A stretch of DNA of 64,000 nt from a virus, in the IMG/VR virus record IMGVR_UViG_3300006931_000001, positions 53,395 through 117,394 of that record. The stretch is one strand, 5' to 3'. The notes beneath the pieces were generated by a model. The model saw nothing but the letters and a program-made list of their open reading frames with translations, was not told the origin of the DNA and searched no databases. Below, in pieces: positions 43,931-52,544 of this stretch (within the stretch, counting starts at the first letter, position 1; each line of letters opens with the position of its first letter). The position numbers were made by a program, and so were the translations under genes.

Positions 43931-44916
43931 TTCAACAGATAGAGCCAGCTGGAGCCAAGGCCAAAGAGTGGGACAAACTAAATCCACTTTTTGCGGATCC
44001 GCAGTGGACTATAGAACCTAAATTGGATGGATGGCGTTTTCTGTTACACGTTGGAAATAAACTTCCACGCGTTTATTTGACAGGACGACATATTACCAAA
44101 AAGACAGGTACGTACAGCGAGAAAGGAGAATGTGCACCTCACTTACTTCCAATTGGTAACACACGTCGAAAGATGCTTGATAAGTTTGGATATACAGTAA
44201 TTGACGGTGAAATTATGCCGCCGCTAGGCGCTGGATTTAGAGATTTAGCTGGCATAATGAATGTAACGCCAGACAAAGCACACGCACGGATTGAGGAGAT
44301 TGGGTATCCTGAATATCATGCGTTTGATTTATTATATTACGATGGTAAAGATGTACGATCAAGACCACAATCGTGGCGCTATGCTACGCTCCACGAGCTA
44401 ATTTGTACTATGTGGGAAGAGCATACTTACGTATATGGAGTACAAGGCTTCAGTAAAGATAAACTCTTGCGATACAATAATTGGGTGGCTGGTGGAGGTG
44501 AAGGCGCCATCCTCAAAGACTCTAACGCCGAATACGGCAAAGGATGGGTGAAGGTAAAAAAGAGCGTCACATTAGATGTTGTAATTACGGGCTTTACGGA
44601 AGCCAATGAAGGCGTTACTGGAAAATATAAAGGCCAGATCGGTGCAGCTCTCATCAGCGTATACGACCAAAATAAATTAGTCGAAGTTGGTCAAGTGAGT
44701 GGCATGACTGATGAGATTCGACTTGACATGTCAAGTCAACCAAAGAACTACATTGGTAAAGTCGTAGAGGTACAAGCGCAAGAGATGGCAAAAGATCGAC
44801 TCAGGCATCCGCGGTTCAAGCGTATGCGTCCTGAAACAGCTGCAAAGCATGCAACGATGAGGAAGCTGTTAATTGATTTATCTAGTATGGCTGTGAAGAA
44901 AGAAAAAATGCCATGA
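43927..44916 (+). CDS. ATP-dependent DNA ligase
   Basis: A 329-residue ligase. Motif I is EPKLDGWRF with nucleotidyl-accepting K32. Further ligase motifs are VIDGEIMP (motif III region), YHAFDLLYYDGKD (IIIa), EGAILKD (motif IV, about 196-202) and WVKVKK (motif V, about 212-217). The remaining C-terminal region is the OB-fold. It seals nicks in Okazaki fragments and recombination products. It is coupled to both neighbours by ATGA. Confidence 0.88.
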   Translation: MIQQIEPAGAKAKEWDKLNPLFADPQWTIEPKLDGWRFLLHVGNKLPRVYLTGRHITKKTGTYSEKGECAPHLLPIGNTRRKMLDKFGYTVIDGEIMPPLGAGFRDLAGIMNVTPDKAHARIEEIGYPEYHAFDLLYYDGKDVRSRPQSWRYATLHELICTMWEEHTYVYGVQGFSKDKLLRYNNWVAGGGEGAILKDSNAEYGKGWVKVKKSVTLDVVITGFTEANEGVTGKYKGQIGAALISVYDQNKLVEVGQVSGMTDEIRLDMSSQPKNYIGKVVEVQAQEMAKDRLRHPRFKRMRPETAAKHATMRKLLIDLSSMAVKKEKMP

Positions 44917-45239
44917 TAAAATGTCCGCGTTGTAGTTTGAATCTACTCAAGCCTGCAGATGTTGTTTACTACAAATGTCCATGTGGTTGGACAGGCACGT
45001 ACGGAGCAAATTTTATTTCTTCTGCTGTTAAAAAAGAAGAAGCAGAATTTGAAACATTCGAATTCGATGAAGACTTGGCGTTTGCAAAGCTCGTACTCAA
45101 TTCACCACTGTACAGTGATGTGACCAAGAGTCTCGCGCGACACGTTATAAAGCAAAACGAAATCGTACGTAATTATATCAAAAATAAGGATGATCCTAAA
45201 ACTTTTGAAGTAATCAAAAGAGCATTTTCGTGCGACTGA
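44913..45239 (+). CDS. Zinc-ribbon protein
   Basis: A 108-residue protein with an N-terminal CPRC ... CPCG set (about residues 4-27) typical of a zinc ribbon, then an acidic/helical second half. ATGA-coupled to the ligase and overlapping the SbcC-like gene. It may be a nucleic-acid-binding accessory of recombination; no family recognised. Confidence 0.55.
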   Translation: MIKCPRCSLNLLKPADVVYYKCPCGWTGTYGANFISSAVKKEEAEFETFEFDEDLAFAKLVLNSPLYSDVTKSLARHVIKQNEIVRNYIKNKDDPKTFEVIKRAFSCD

Positions 45240-47080
45240 TTACAGTTAGTGCTGAGAATTTTATCAGCATAGGACCGCGTATTACGCTCAATCTACGAAA
45301 ACGTGGGTTGGTGTGTGTGGAAGGTGAGAATCATGACGATCCATCTACTAAGAGTAATGGATCTGGAAAAACTACTGTATGTCTAGATACTGTTAGTTGG
45401 TGTTTGTGGGGTGTAACCACGCGTGGCTACGAAGGTGATGATGTAGTAAACAGACATGTAGGTAAGAATTGTCTTGTGCGTGTGCATCTATCTATACACA
45501 ATCAAGATGTGATCGTAATCCGTGCACGTAGTCACGATAAATACAAACACCAGCTGCGTCTGAAGATAGATGGCCATGATATGACTGGCGCGTCTACAAA
45601 AGAAACGCAAACAGCAATTGAGCGTTTGTCTGGAATGAACGCACAGACATTTCTGAACAGCGTCATGTTCGGTGCAACGCCGGGATATCGATTCAGTGCG
45701 CTTACAGACAAACAGCAAAAGGACGTATTTGATGATGCTCTTGGTATGTCTCAGTACACGCGAGCTCATGCGGTAGCTCGTGAGGAATTGCGAAATGAAC
45801 AGGCTGCGTTTGACAGCCTAGAGCTCATTGCAGCCAATGTTCGGTCTTCATACCACGAAGTACGCCGACGATTGAAGACGCTAATACGTAAAGATAAGCA
45901 TCATACTAATAAACAGCGACAAAAATTAGTCCATAGGAAAAAGAAATTAGCTCACGAAATCACAAAACTCAAAAGTCAAGAGCTGTCTAAAAATAATGTA
46001 TCATCTAGAATTAAAAAACTAGATGTACAAACAGCAAAGCTTGATACAAGACGTCTAGCACTGCATGGAAGAATTTCTTTATTTCGTACAAGATTATCCG
46101 TACATCAGAACAAAATCAAACAGCAAAACAGAGCGCTAGCACGTAGTGCGATCAAAGAAGAATCATACACTTGCGAAGAATGTGGTTCCGTAATTACAGC
46201 AGCTATGCGTCAAGTCCATGAGGATAAGCTTACACAGGACAGAGCAGCAACTCTGGATTTAATAGCTAAGGTAGAATTACGAATCAACAAATTAGAACAA
46301 CAGGAGACGAATATTGAAAAACAAATACAAGTTTTGTCAGAAGAGAAAAACAAGTTTCAAAAGAAATATGTGAATGCAAAAATCCTTCTAAGCAAATTAG
46401 AGGATAAGCGTGATGAGTGGCGACGCATAATACAAGAAATCAGAGATTTAGTAGATCAGGTAAGTCCGTATTGTTCACTCATTGACACAGCGAAACTAGA
46501 GTTGCGCAATTTCAAAAAAGAAATCAGCAAGACAGCACAGCAACTCAAAAAACACAAACGTGCAATTAGTAAGTTGGAATTTTGGATTGAAGCATTTGGA
46601 CCTAAAGGTTTACGATCCTACTTGATAGATACAGCATTGCCGTATCTCAACGAGCGTGCTGCTTACTATACGCAGATGCTTACTGACAGTGCTATAGACA
46701 TAGAATTTCGAACACAGAGCAAACTCAAAAACGGTGCTCTTGCTGAGAAATTCGAAGTAGCTGTGCGCAACAATCATGGCGCTGCTACCTACCGAGGTAA
46801 TAGTGGTGGAGAAAAAGCCAAGGTTGATCTCTGTGTCGGACTAGCGCTGCAGGATTTGGTGATGTCACGTGCTGTCACGCGTACTAACGTGGCTTTCTTC
46901 GATGAGGTCTTTGATAAGATGGATGAGGCTGGTGTAGAGCGCGCTGTGAACGTGCTCATGGAGGTAGCTAAGGAGCGTGAAAGCGTGTTCGTAGTGACGC
47001 ACCTAGAAGCTCTGCGAGATTATTTCCCGACATCTATCACAGTGGTTAAGCAAGCTAAAATGTCAAGATTGGAAGAGTAA
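45230..47080 (+). CDS. SbcC/Rad50-like ATPase (gp46-like)
   Basis: A 616-residue SMC-like ATPase starting at GTG. Walker A is SNGSGKTT (about 42-49), followed by a long coiled coil. The zinc hook CEEC lies near residues 314-317. Walker B NVAFFDEVFDKMDE (about 554-567) follows the ABC signature region YRGNSGGEKAKVDL. The VFVVTH H-loop is near 585. It pairs with the SbcD-like nuclease at 42477 to process DNA ends. It is shorter than bacterial SbcC, as usual for phage gp46. Confidence 0.88.
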   Translation: MRLITVSAENFISIGPRITLNLRKRGLVCVEGENHDDPSTKSNGSGKTTVCLDTVSWCLWGVTTRGYEGDDVVNRHVGKNCLVRVHLSIHNQDVIVIRARSHDKYKHQLRLKIDGHDMTGASTKETQTAIERLSGMNAQTFLNSVMFGATPGYRFSALTDKQQKDVFDDALGMSQYTRAHAVAREELRNEQAAFDSLELIAANVRSSYHEVRRRLKTLIRKDKHHTNKQRQKLVHRKKKLAHEITKLKSQELSKNNVSSRIKKLDVQTAKLDTRRLALHGRISLFRTRLSVHQNKIKQQNRALARSAIKEESYTCEECGSVITAAMRQVHEDKLTQDRAATLDLIAKVELRINKLEQQETNIEKQIQVLSEEKNKFQKKYVNAKILLSKLEDKRDEWRRIIQEIRDLVDQVSPYCSLIDTAKLELRNFKKEISKTAQQLKKHKRAISKLEFWIEAFGPKGLRSYLIDTALPYLNERAAYYTQMLTDSAIDIEFRTQSKLKNGALAEKFEVAVRNNHGAATYRGNSGGEKAKVDLCVGLALQDLVMSRAVTRTNVAFFDEVFDKMDEAGVERAVNVLMEVAKERESVFVVTHLEALRDYFPTSITVVKQAKMSRLEE

Positions 47081-47081
47081 G

Positions 47082-47384
47082 ATGCAGATTAATAAAGGTT
47101 TGATGATGCGAGATAATCCGATTATCGGTAAACGTTGTCACATTTATCCCGTCAAGCATGAAGAATCTCACGATCATGTAGAATATGTAGTATTAGATGT
47201 TACGACACTATACGAACCCATATGGGAAAATAGAGCTATAAATAATCAAATTCAACGTATCTTAATTGATAGTAAAATATCAACATATTTTACTGTGATG
47301 ACACCTACAGGCTATGTTCAACGATTTGAACTCTTTGGTGGTGACTGGGAAGCTAGAGTTCTTGGCGTAGGAGATGATAAGTGA
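47082..47384 (+). CDS. Hypothetical beta protein
   Basis: A 100-residue beta-rich protein immediately after the SbcC-like gene. It has no signal or Cys pair. The stop overlaps the GTG of the uracil-DNA glycosylase gene (GTGA). No family recognised. Confidence 0.5.
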   Translation: MQINKGLMMRDNPIIGKRCHIYPVKHEESHDHVEYVVLDVTTLYEPIWENRAINNQIQRILIDSKISTYFTVMTPTGYVQRFELFGGDWEARVLGVGDDK

Positions 47385-47998
47385 CACGAGAAGCACGACT
47401 TACTGTTTGGCAAAATCGTGCGAATAGCTGCAAAAGATGTGATTTTGCAATCACACGTACTAGAGCTGTGTTTGGTGAAGGCTCTCACAAAGCTAAAATT
47501 ATGTTAATAGGTGAAGCTCCTGGCGAACAAGAGGATTTGTCTGGTAGACCTTTTGTTGGTCGTAGTGGTAAACTACTTGATTTTTTATTATCCAAAGCTA
47601 AGCTAAATAGGACAGAAATATACATTGCCAATACAGTAAAATGCAGACCACCAAATAATAGACAACCTACGAGTTTCGAATTAGATGCATGCAAGAGATT
47701 TCTCGTAAATCAAATACGCATAATTAAGCCTGCAGTAATCGTAGCGCTTGGCCGTACCGCATACGATGCACTCACACAGCCTGAATATGAAGAGCCCGTA
47801 TCAAGCCTACGTGGTATAGCTATGAATGGTCGGATACTGCTTAATGGCATAGGCAAAGATGATGGTGTAACAAAAGAGTTTGCAGAGAGCTGTCACGTAG
47901 TTGTCACGTATCATCCGTCTTATGTGCTACGAACGCCCAGAGCGGCTAAACTCGTCGTGAAAGACCTGAAGCTTGCAAGCAAACTCGCGATGCGATAA
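47381..47998 (+). CDS. Uracil-DNA glycosylase, family 4-like
   Basis: A 205-residue protein starting at GTG. N-terminal CKRC (C17, C20) and two later cysteines (about 87 and 103) match the iron-sulfur ligands of family 4. GEAPGEQEDLSGRPFVG (about 43-59) forms the active-site loop, and YHPSYVL (about 177-183) is the second motif. The enzyme removes uracil from DNA. The gene shows that this phage keeps thymine DNA repaired; it would conflict with a uracil-containing genome. Confidence 0.88.
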   Translation: MTREARLTVWQNRANSCKRCDFAITRTRAVFGEGSHKAKIMLIGEAPGEQEDLSGRPFVGRSGKLLDFLLSKAKLNRTEIYIANTVKCRPPNNRQPTSFELDACKRFLVNQIRIIKPAVIVALGRTAYDALTQPEYEEPVSSLRGIAMNGRILLNGIGKDDGVTKEFAESCHVVVTYHPSYVLRTPRAAKLVVKDLKLASKLAMR

Positions 47999-48018
47999 GC
48001 TCGTATCGAGGTCAATGT

Positions 48019-48789
48019 ATGAAGCGCGATAAATTGATACGGCGAATGAGAAGAGCACATATAGCTGCGCAGAGAGAACACACGTCTACAATCTCTAAAA
48101 TGAAGACAGCTCTGGCCAAGAGCATGGTCAGTGGTTTTGACGACGAGACATTCACGACGACCAAATCTCGTAGCCTCAAAAAACTGCGTAATTATACGTT
48201 CGCAGGTTGGGCGCGCTATAGCGTAAAAGCACGAGAGCGCTGCAAGCATAAGCGCAAAATCAAGGTTAATAAACACTGGCGCCAGTGTCGACGATGCAGA
48301 CTGTGCATACCGAGACTCGGTAAGCCACCAAAATTCATCAAATTACCGCCGATTCTTAAGGACGTAATACTTCCACCACGCTACGAAGATGATCAGAGAG
48401 CAGACCTTCGTGGCATGCTGACTGAGTCAGGAATTGCACTTAACAAATTTATTAGACTGAATGTAATCCAATACAATTGGAAAACAGATCCGTTCATTGA
48501 TCGATTCAGTGTGGAATTACGCTTTGGAAAACTTGGATGGAAGACAGTAGCAGTGGTATATGAAACGCACTGGTACAAAATATTGCCGCTTGTACAAGCA
48601 GCGAATCCAAAGAAACCCAAAAAGCTGTTCTATAAACTACAAAAGAAATTAGGCACTCAATGGCCGGAGCCCTGGCTTCCTTCTCCATGGAAGCGGAAAG
48701 GTTCCTGGCGTTTATATTGGGACAAGAGCACGATAGCCACAGTCAAGAATGGAACCGTAATTTACGGCAAAGCTAAGGAAAAAGTATGA
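48019..48789 (+). CDS. Basic hypothetical protein with Cys cluster
   Basis: A 256-residue basic protein. A CKHKRKIKVNKHWRQCRRCR cluster (about residues 74-93) could be a zinc finger. The first 70 residues are basic and helical; the last 120 contain Trp-rich beta structure. No family recognised. A nucleic-acid role is plausible given its neighbours. Confidence 0.5.
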   Translation: MKRDKLIRRMRRAHIAAQREHTSTISKMKTALAKSMVSGFDDETFTTTKSRSLKKLRNYTFAGWARYSVKARERCKHKRKIKVNKHWRQCRRCRLCIPRLGKPPKFIKLPPILKDVILPPRYEDDQRADLRGMLTESGIALNKFIRLNVIQYNWKTDPFIDRFSVELRFGKLGWKTVAVVYETHWYKILPLVQAANPKKPKKLFYKLQKKLGTQWPEPWLPSPWKRKGSWRLYWDKSTIATVKNGTVIYGKAKEKV

Positions 48790-48863
48790 CTTTCTGGTGT
48801 GGAATTATCATAGCTGTAATAATATTTGTTGCGCTTTCCTTTGAACCGCAAAGGAAGCCATAA
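48786..48863 (+). CDS. 25-residue membrane peptide
   Basis: A 25-codon frame has its ATG overlapping the previous stop and its TAA overlapping the next ATG. It encodes one hydrophobic helix (CGIIIAVIIFVALSF) with a basic end. The two exact overlaps support translation, but its length makes it uncertain. Confidence 0.4.
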   Translation: MTFWCGIIIAVIIFVALSFEPQRKP

Positions 48864-49432
48864 TGCGAGGTAAAGGAAAACGCAATAGATTAGCTGTGCA
48901 TATGAGTAGCGCTAAAATGACATGGCGTTCTCCCACACCTCTAATTAAGAGACTCAAAAAAGCATGGAAAAAGCATGGAGGTATTGGTCTTGATCCATGC
49001 GCTAGCAGCAAACGCAAGCATTGGTTTGCGTCACACAATCTCACAGGTGATGGCACATCAAAAGACGATGGCTTGGATGCTAGCTGGCGTGGATATGGAT
49101 TGGTCTATGCCAATCCTGTGTATGGTTACAAATTGAAAACCTGGATCATGAAAGCAGTCTACGAGTTTAGACACAAAGAGTGGACTGCAAAAGAAGCACT
49201 GCGATGTGAAAATGATGAATTAATACTTCTTACACCTGCACGAACCGATACTAGATGGTTTCACGATCACTTACTTCCTTACGTTGACGCTGTGTGCTTC
49301 ATCAAAGGACGGTTACACTTCGACGACAAGAAACATCCTGCACCATTTCCATCCATGTTGACGTATATCGGAACACGTAAAAAACTATTTAAGCAAGTCT
49401 GCAAACGCTTAGGATTGGTGATAATGCAATGA
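48863..49432 (+). CDS. Phage DNA N6-adenine methyltransferase (Dam family)
   Basis: A 189-residue protein. It contains an early GIGLDPCASSKRKHWF segment (about 40-55), the catalytic tetrapeptide-like YANPVYG (about 82-88, in place of NPPY) and LLTPARTDTRWFHDHLL (about 121-137), the pattern of the phage Dam family. It would methylate adenines to protect phage DNA from host restriction or to regulate it. The Pro-to-Val change in the NPPY motif is worth noting. It lies among recombination genes. Confidence 0.75.
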   Translation: MRGKGKRNRLAVHMSSAKMTWRSPTPLIKRLKKAWKKHGGIGLDPCASSKRKHWFASHNLTGDGTSKDDGLDASWRGYGLVYANPVYGYKLKTWIMKAVYEFRHKEWTAKEALRCENDELILLTPARTDTRWFHDHLLPYVDAVCFIKGRLHFDDKKHPAPFPSMLTYIGTRKKLFKQVCKRLGLVIMQ

Positions 49433-49824
49433 AAGGTCGAGTAAGACTGACTGACGAGCAAGCGCTGAAAATGAGCGCTGAGTACAATCTCCTGCTAGAG
49501 CAAGCTGCAACACAGCTTTCAGACCATAAAGACTGGTTGGTCCAGCAGATTTATCTCGTCTCTCAAGAGAATTGGGAAGAGATTTTGCTGAGCAAAGGTG
49601 GTGCTAGTTGCTCTCTTACGGAATATACGGCTAGGATACTCATTGATATTTACCAGCTTAAAATCGCTCAAGTCATCGTAGAGCCGCATGCTAGAGATAA
49701 TAAAGGAGAACTCACATTATCTATTATGTATGAATATCCTTTGGAATTGTATGCATTCTTGCGAAACGAAAAAACACCTAAAGCTCTGAGAGATACACTA
49801 GCAGGCGGCATCGATATTGATTGA
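49429..49824 (+). CDS. Hypothetical protein
   Basis: A 131-residue protein, ATGA-coupled to the methyltransferase. Helical first half with a beta second half (KIAQVIVEPHARDNKGELTL). No family recognised. Confidence 0.5.
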   Translation: MKGRVRLTDEQALKMSAEYNLLLEQAATQLSDHKDWLVQQIYLVSQENWEEILLSKGGASCSLTEYTARILIDIYQLKIAQVIVEPHARDNKGELTLSIMYEYPLELYAFLRNEKTPKALRDTLAGGIDID

Positions 49825-49829
49825 AAGGT

Positions 49830-49885
49830 ATGTTATGCGTAAACTTATTAAATTTATATGTTATGCGTAAACTTATTAAATTTAT
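49830..49885 (+). repeat. Perfect 28-bp tandem duplication
   Basis: Two identical 28-base units (49830-49857 and 49858-49885) contain the start region of the next gene. The first unit's ATG (49835) has a GAAAGG ribosome site but runs into TAA after 11 codons (MRKLIKFICYA). The second unit's ATG (49863) restarts the frame that gives the full protein. Because 28 is not a multiple of three, the duplication shifts frame. Confidence 0.9.
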
Positions 49886-50462
49886 ATGTCCTATTGGACA
49901 CGAAGAGGATCGTTTAGTTAACATTGATATAACTAACGATTGTTGGCCTCTATCACAAGAGGTAGAACGATGCACTATGAAGCCACAAAATCCAAATCCT
50001 GAATATATTTCTGATTTCATCAAGTCTGAAGTTAAAATGCCACCCGTATCTTCAGTTTTCAAATCAGAAGCTGAAATACCAGCTGAAATGTCACTGTGGC
50101 AAGTACATCGTTGTGATTTAGCACCCGTTGCGAAAGCTTGTGAAATTCACATAATTGATACGTTGAGAACATTTAGTGGTTGGATTATTCGTGATATGTA
50201 TAGTGGTGGATGTAGCCATGGCCTACGTCGCTCTGATGCTGAGCATATTGTCGCGCTTCATAATGCGTCGATTTCGCTCAGTGATACTAGTGAAAATTCA
50301 ACAGATAAAGAAGCAGAGGAAGTTGATCCACTATTCAATCTAGAAATTGATACACTCAAAAAACTATTGCATCGAATTGCGTCATATACTACAGCTGTTG
50401 ATGATGTTTCTGCGCTGGTAAAAGCATTTCTTGACTTAAAAGAAAACGTGTACGGAAGCTAA
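49863..50462 (+). CDS. Hypothetical protein with CPxGHE motif
   Basis: A 199-residue protein begins MRKLIKFICPIGHEEDRL at the second copy of the tandem duplication. No ribosome site precedes this ATG, but it lies 8 bases before the end of the 11-codon leader peptide from the first copy, so it may start by coupled re-initiation. The N-terminus resembles the small protein at 62807. The C-terminal half is helical and acidic. No family recognised. Confidence 0.5.
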   Translation: MRKLIKFICPIGHEEDRLVNIDITNDCWPLSQEVERCTMKPQNPNPEYISDFIKSEVKMPPVSSVFKSEAEIPAEMSLWQVHRCDLAPVAKACEIHIIDTLRTFSGWIIRDMYSGGCSHGLRRSDAEHIVALHNASISLSDTSENSTDKEAEEVDPLFNLEIDTLKKLLHRIASYTTAVDDVSALVKAFLDLKENVYGS

Positions 50463-50466
50463 AATT

Positions 50467-51177
50467 ATGAAGCGTGATGACTCCGACCTTGAATGCATGA
50501 AAAAACAGCTACGCAGGCTGTCTAGTAGAGGTCCAGTGCGTGACACGCACAAGGAGCCAGACACGTCACTAAAACGCGTCCAGAGCAAGCGGAAGCGCCA
50601 AAACAGCAAGACCAAAGGCAACTCCTACGAGAACAGAATTGCAAAGAAATTTGCACATTGGAGTGGTCTAGAGATTAAGCGTACGCCTAGTAGCGGTGGA
50701 TGGGGAACAGCCGCATTTGGAGTTACTGGTGATTTAGTATGTACCAGTAAGAAATTTCCATTTCACGTAGAGTGTAAAAAGCGTGAAGGCTGGACATTGG
50801 ATGATCTAATCATTGGAGTTCGCAAGCGCGATACACGCTCTATCATTGCATGGTGGCTGCAATGTATAAATTCGTGTCCAAAGAATAAAATTCCAGCGTT
50901 GGTGTTTGCTAGAAATCATTTACCTGATTTGCTCATGCTCAAGCGCACGGATTATGGCTCTCTGTTCAAAGTCGGTGACTTCACACGTGATCTGATTCCG
51001 CACTTTGTATTCAATATGGACGAATATGAAGTGGTGATAATAGCACTAGATGATTTCTTTTTGCGAGTCAGACCACCGAAAGGTTGTAAACATCGCAAAA
51101 AATGGGTGGCTGGTAGTGCAGGTGATTTAATAAAAATAGCCAGAGACAAAAACGACAACACGTCATCGGAGGATTGA
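50467..51177 (+). CDS. PD-(D/E)XK nuclease, putative Holliday junction resolvase
   Basis: A 236-residue protein. The first 50 residues are charged. Then come GNSYENRIAKKFA (about 49-61), a basic RTPSSGGWG, TGDLVCTS (metal-binding Asp about 90) and FHVECKKREGW (E-x-K near residues 102-104). This order of E, D and E-x-K is the PD-(D/E)XK fold used by phage resolvases and RecU-like enzymes. It would cut recombination intermediates before packaging. Confidence 0.7.
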   Translation: MKRDDSDLECMKKQLRRLSSRGPVRDTHKEPDTSLKRVQSKRKRQNSKTKGNSYENRIAKKFAHWSGLEIKRTPSSGGWGTAAFGVTGDLVCTSKKFPFHVECKKREGWTLDDLIIGVRKRDTRSIIAWWLQCINSCPKNKIPALVFARNHLPDLLMLKRTDYGSLFKVGDFTRDLIPHFVFNMDEYEVVIIALDDFFLRVRPPKGCKHRKKWVAGSAGDLIKIARDKNDNTSSED

Positions 51178-51179
51178 AA

Positions 51180-51659
51180 ATGTCTACGACAATTGTTACT
51201 GAAATCACGACGCTTTTCCAGGATATGACAATGGCCGTGTCGCAACGCATCGGTGCACACGTAATTGCTATGGTCAATCATGCATTTAGTACCGTAAAAG
51301 ATATTAACCACGTATTTAGTTTATTAAATAATGTAGATACAATTTCAGTACGACGCAGCAAGAAACAGCGTGCTGTTAGTCATGCGAAGAAAAAAACAGA
51401 GAAACAGCAATCGACAGAAACTGCTGATACGTCACAATCAGCAGATAAGAAAAAGATCCAAAAGAAGTTCAAGAAGCGAGAAAAGAAGAATAAGGATAAA
51501 ATGTATCGTCTGCGTAAATTGGTTGCATCTGGTGTCGGCCTAAAGCCAGACGACGTCGAATTTGTGAAGGAGTATGAACGCAAGCACAGTGTGAAGGTTT
51601 CGCTTTTGGCGCAATTGAAAAGCGAAGCGAAAGAGACAGAGAGTCATGCCCAAGAGTAA
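51180..51659 (+). CDS. Basic low-complexity hypothetical protein
   Basis: A 159-residue protein; ATG 51180 follows GGAGG with good spacing. A helical N-terminal half is followed by a highly charged Lys/Glu/Gln region (about 60-105) and a helical end. No family recognised. It overlaps the next gene by 14 bases. Confidence 0.5.
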   Translation: MSTTIVTEITTLFQDMTMAVSQRIGAHVIAMVNHAFSTVKDINHVFSLLNNVDTISVRRSKKQRAVSHAKKKTEKQQSTETADTSQSADKKKIQKKFKKREKKNKDKMYRLRKLVASGVGLKPDDVEFVKEYERKHSVKVSLLAQLKSEAKETESHAQE

Positions 51660-51825
51660 AAATCGTCGTAGTGTCAGCATTACAGCTGAGACTTACGATA
51701 GATTAACAGTGTATTGCACTCACAAGAATAAGAAGCGCTCTCCGATCGTTGAGCAATTACTGCTCCAATTTCTCGATCGAGAGGCTCAATTTACTGTACC
51801 TAACGAAAATCAAGAAGATGGCTAA
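51646..51825 (+). CDS. Ribbon-helix-helix-like regulator
   Basis: A 59-residue protein begins MPKSKNRRSVSITAETYDRL. A basic strand (RRSVSIT) is followed by two helices (AETYDRLTVYCTHKNK and SPIVEQLLLQFLDRE), as in Arc/CopG-type ribbon-helix-helix proteins. Such proteins bind operators as dimers. It overlaps the following start. Confidence 0.6.
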   Translation: MPKSKNRRSVSITAETYDRLTVYCTHKNKKRSPIVEQLLLQFLDREAQFTVPNENQEDG

Positions 51826-52189
51826 GTACAGATTTATCGATTTTGAGTGTCCACACTGTGGTCATCAAGAAGAACGTTTTTTACACTTTGAAGGCGACAC
51901 ACCACCCGAGCAAGTATGCGGAGCGCTGATATATGATCCAAACCTGCATATCGTAGGTCAAACTGTTTGGGGAGTCCTAGAGACTGGTGTCCATTTTCAA
52001 GTATGCAATAATGTAATGCATGCTCTTGACTCATGTGCACGGATCAAGACAATCGTAAAAGGAAATTCTGATTATAACGATCGTGAACGACATCGCCTAG
52101 AAAAGCGTTCGAATGAGCACTGGCTCAAAAAAGGACGTGACGAAGCCATCGACAGACAGCGTTTGATGAATAAGAAACTTGAACTCTGA
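51818..52189 (+). CDS. Zinc-ribbon protein
   Basis: A 123-residue protein begins MAKYRFIDFECPHCGHQEER, a FmdB-like zinc-ribbon start, with later Cys residues (about 33, 64 and 75). The C-terminal 45 residues are charged and helical. The RHH gene upstream overlaps this start. Likely nucleic-acid-related, function unknown. Confidence 0.55.
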   Translation: MAKYRFIDFECPHCGHQEERFLHFEGDTPPEQVCGALIYDPNLHIVGQTVWGVLETGVHFQVCNNVMHALDSCARIKTIVKGNSDYNDRERHRLEKRSNEHWLKKGRDEAIDRQRLMNKKLEL

Positions 52190-52198
52190 AGGAATATT

Positions 52199-52516
52199 AT
52201 GAGATCGAAAGTACCAAATAAGATTACGAGCGAACATGTGGATGAGATTGTGAATCTGGTAGAAACAATCGTCTGCATGATTGTTGACAACGCAGAGACA
52301 GTCACAATCACACCAACCGTGTCCGAGAATAAAACTGGCATGATCATCGAGATCAACGTGGATCCTGATGACATGCCATTCCTTCTCGGACGCGACGGCC
52401 AGAACATCGGAGCCATCGACAGGCTCACGCGTGCGGCGTGCGCTCGGCTCGGCGTGGATTGTCACGTCAACGTACTGGAGCGGCACGACATGACCGAGCG
52501 TCGAACGGATGGGTGA
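52199..52516 (+). CDS. KhpA-like KH-domain RNA-binding protein
   Basis: A 105-residue protein after AAGGAAT. The order is a helix (VDEIVNLVETIVCMIVDN), a beta strand segment, then the KH signature FLLGRDGQNIGAIDRL (GRDG loop at about 64-67), as in bacterial KhpA/YlqC. KhpA binds RNA and pairs with KhpB in the cell. A phage-encoded copy could steer host or phage RNA. No KhpB-type gene is seen. Confidence 0.75.
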   Translation: MRSKVPNKITSEHVDEIVNLVETIVCMIVDNAETVTITPTVSENKTGMIIEINVDPDDMPFLLGRDGQNIGAIDRLTRAACARLGVDCHVNVLERHDMTERRTDG

Positions 52517-52544
52517 ACGCACGTTCCGGTATCTCCAGTGAGGT

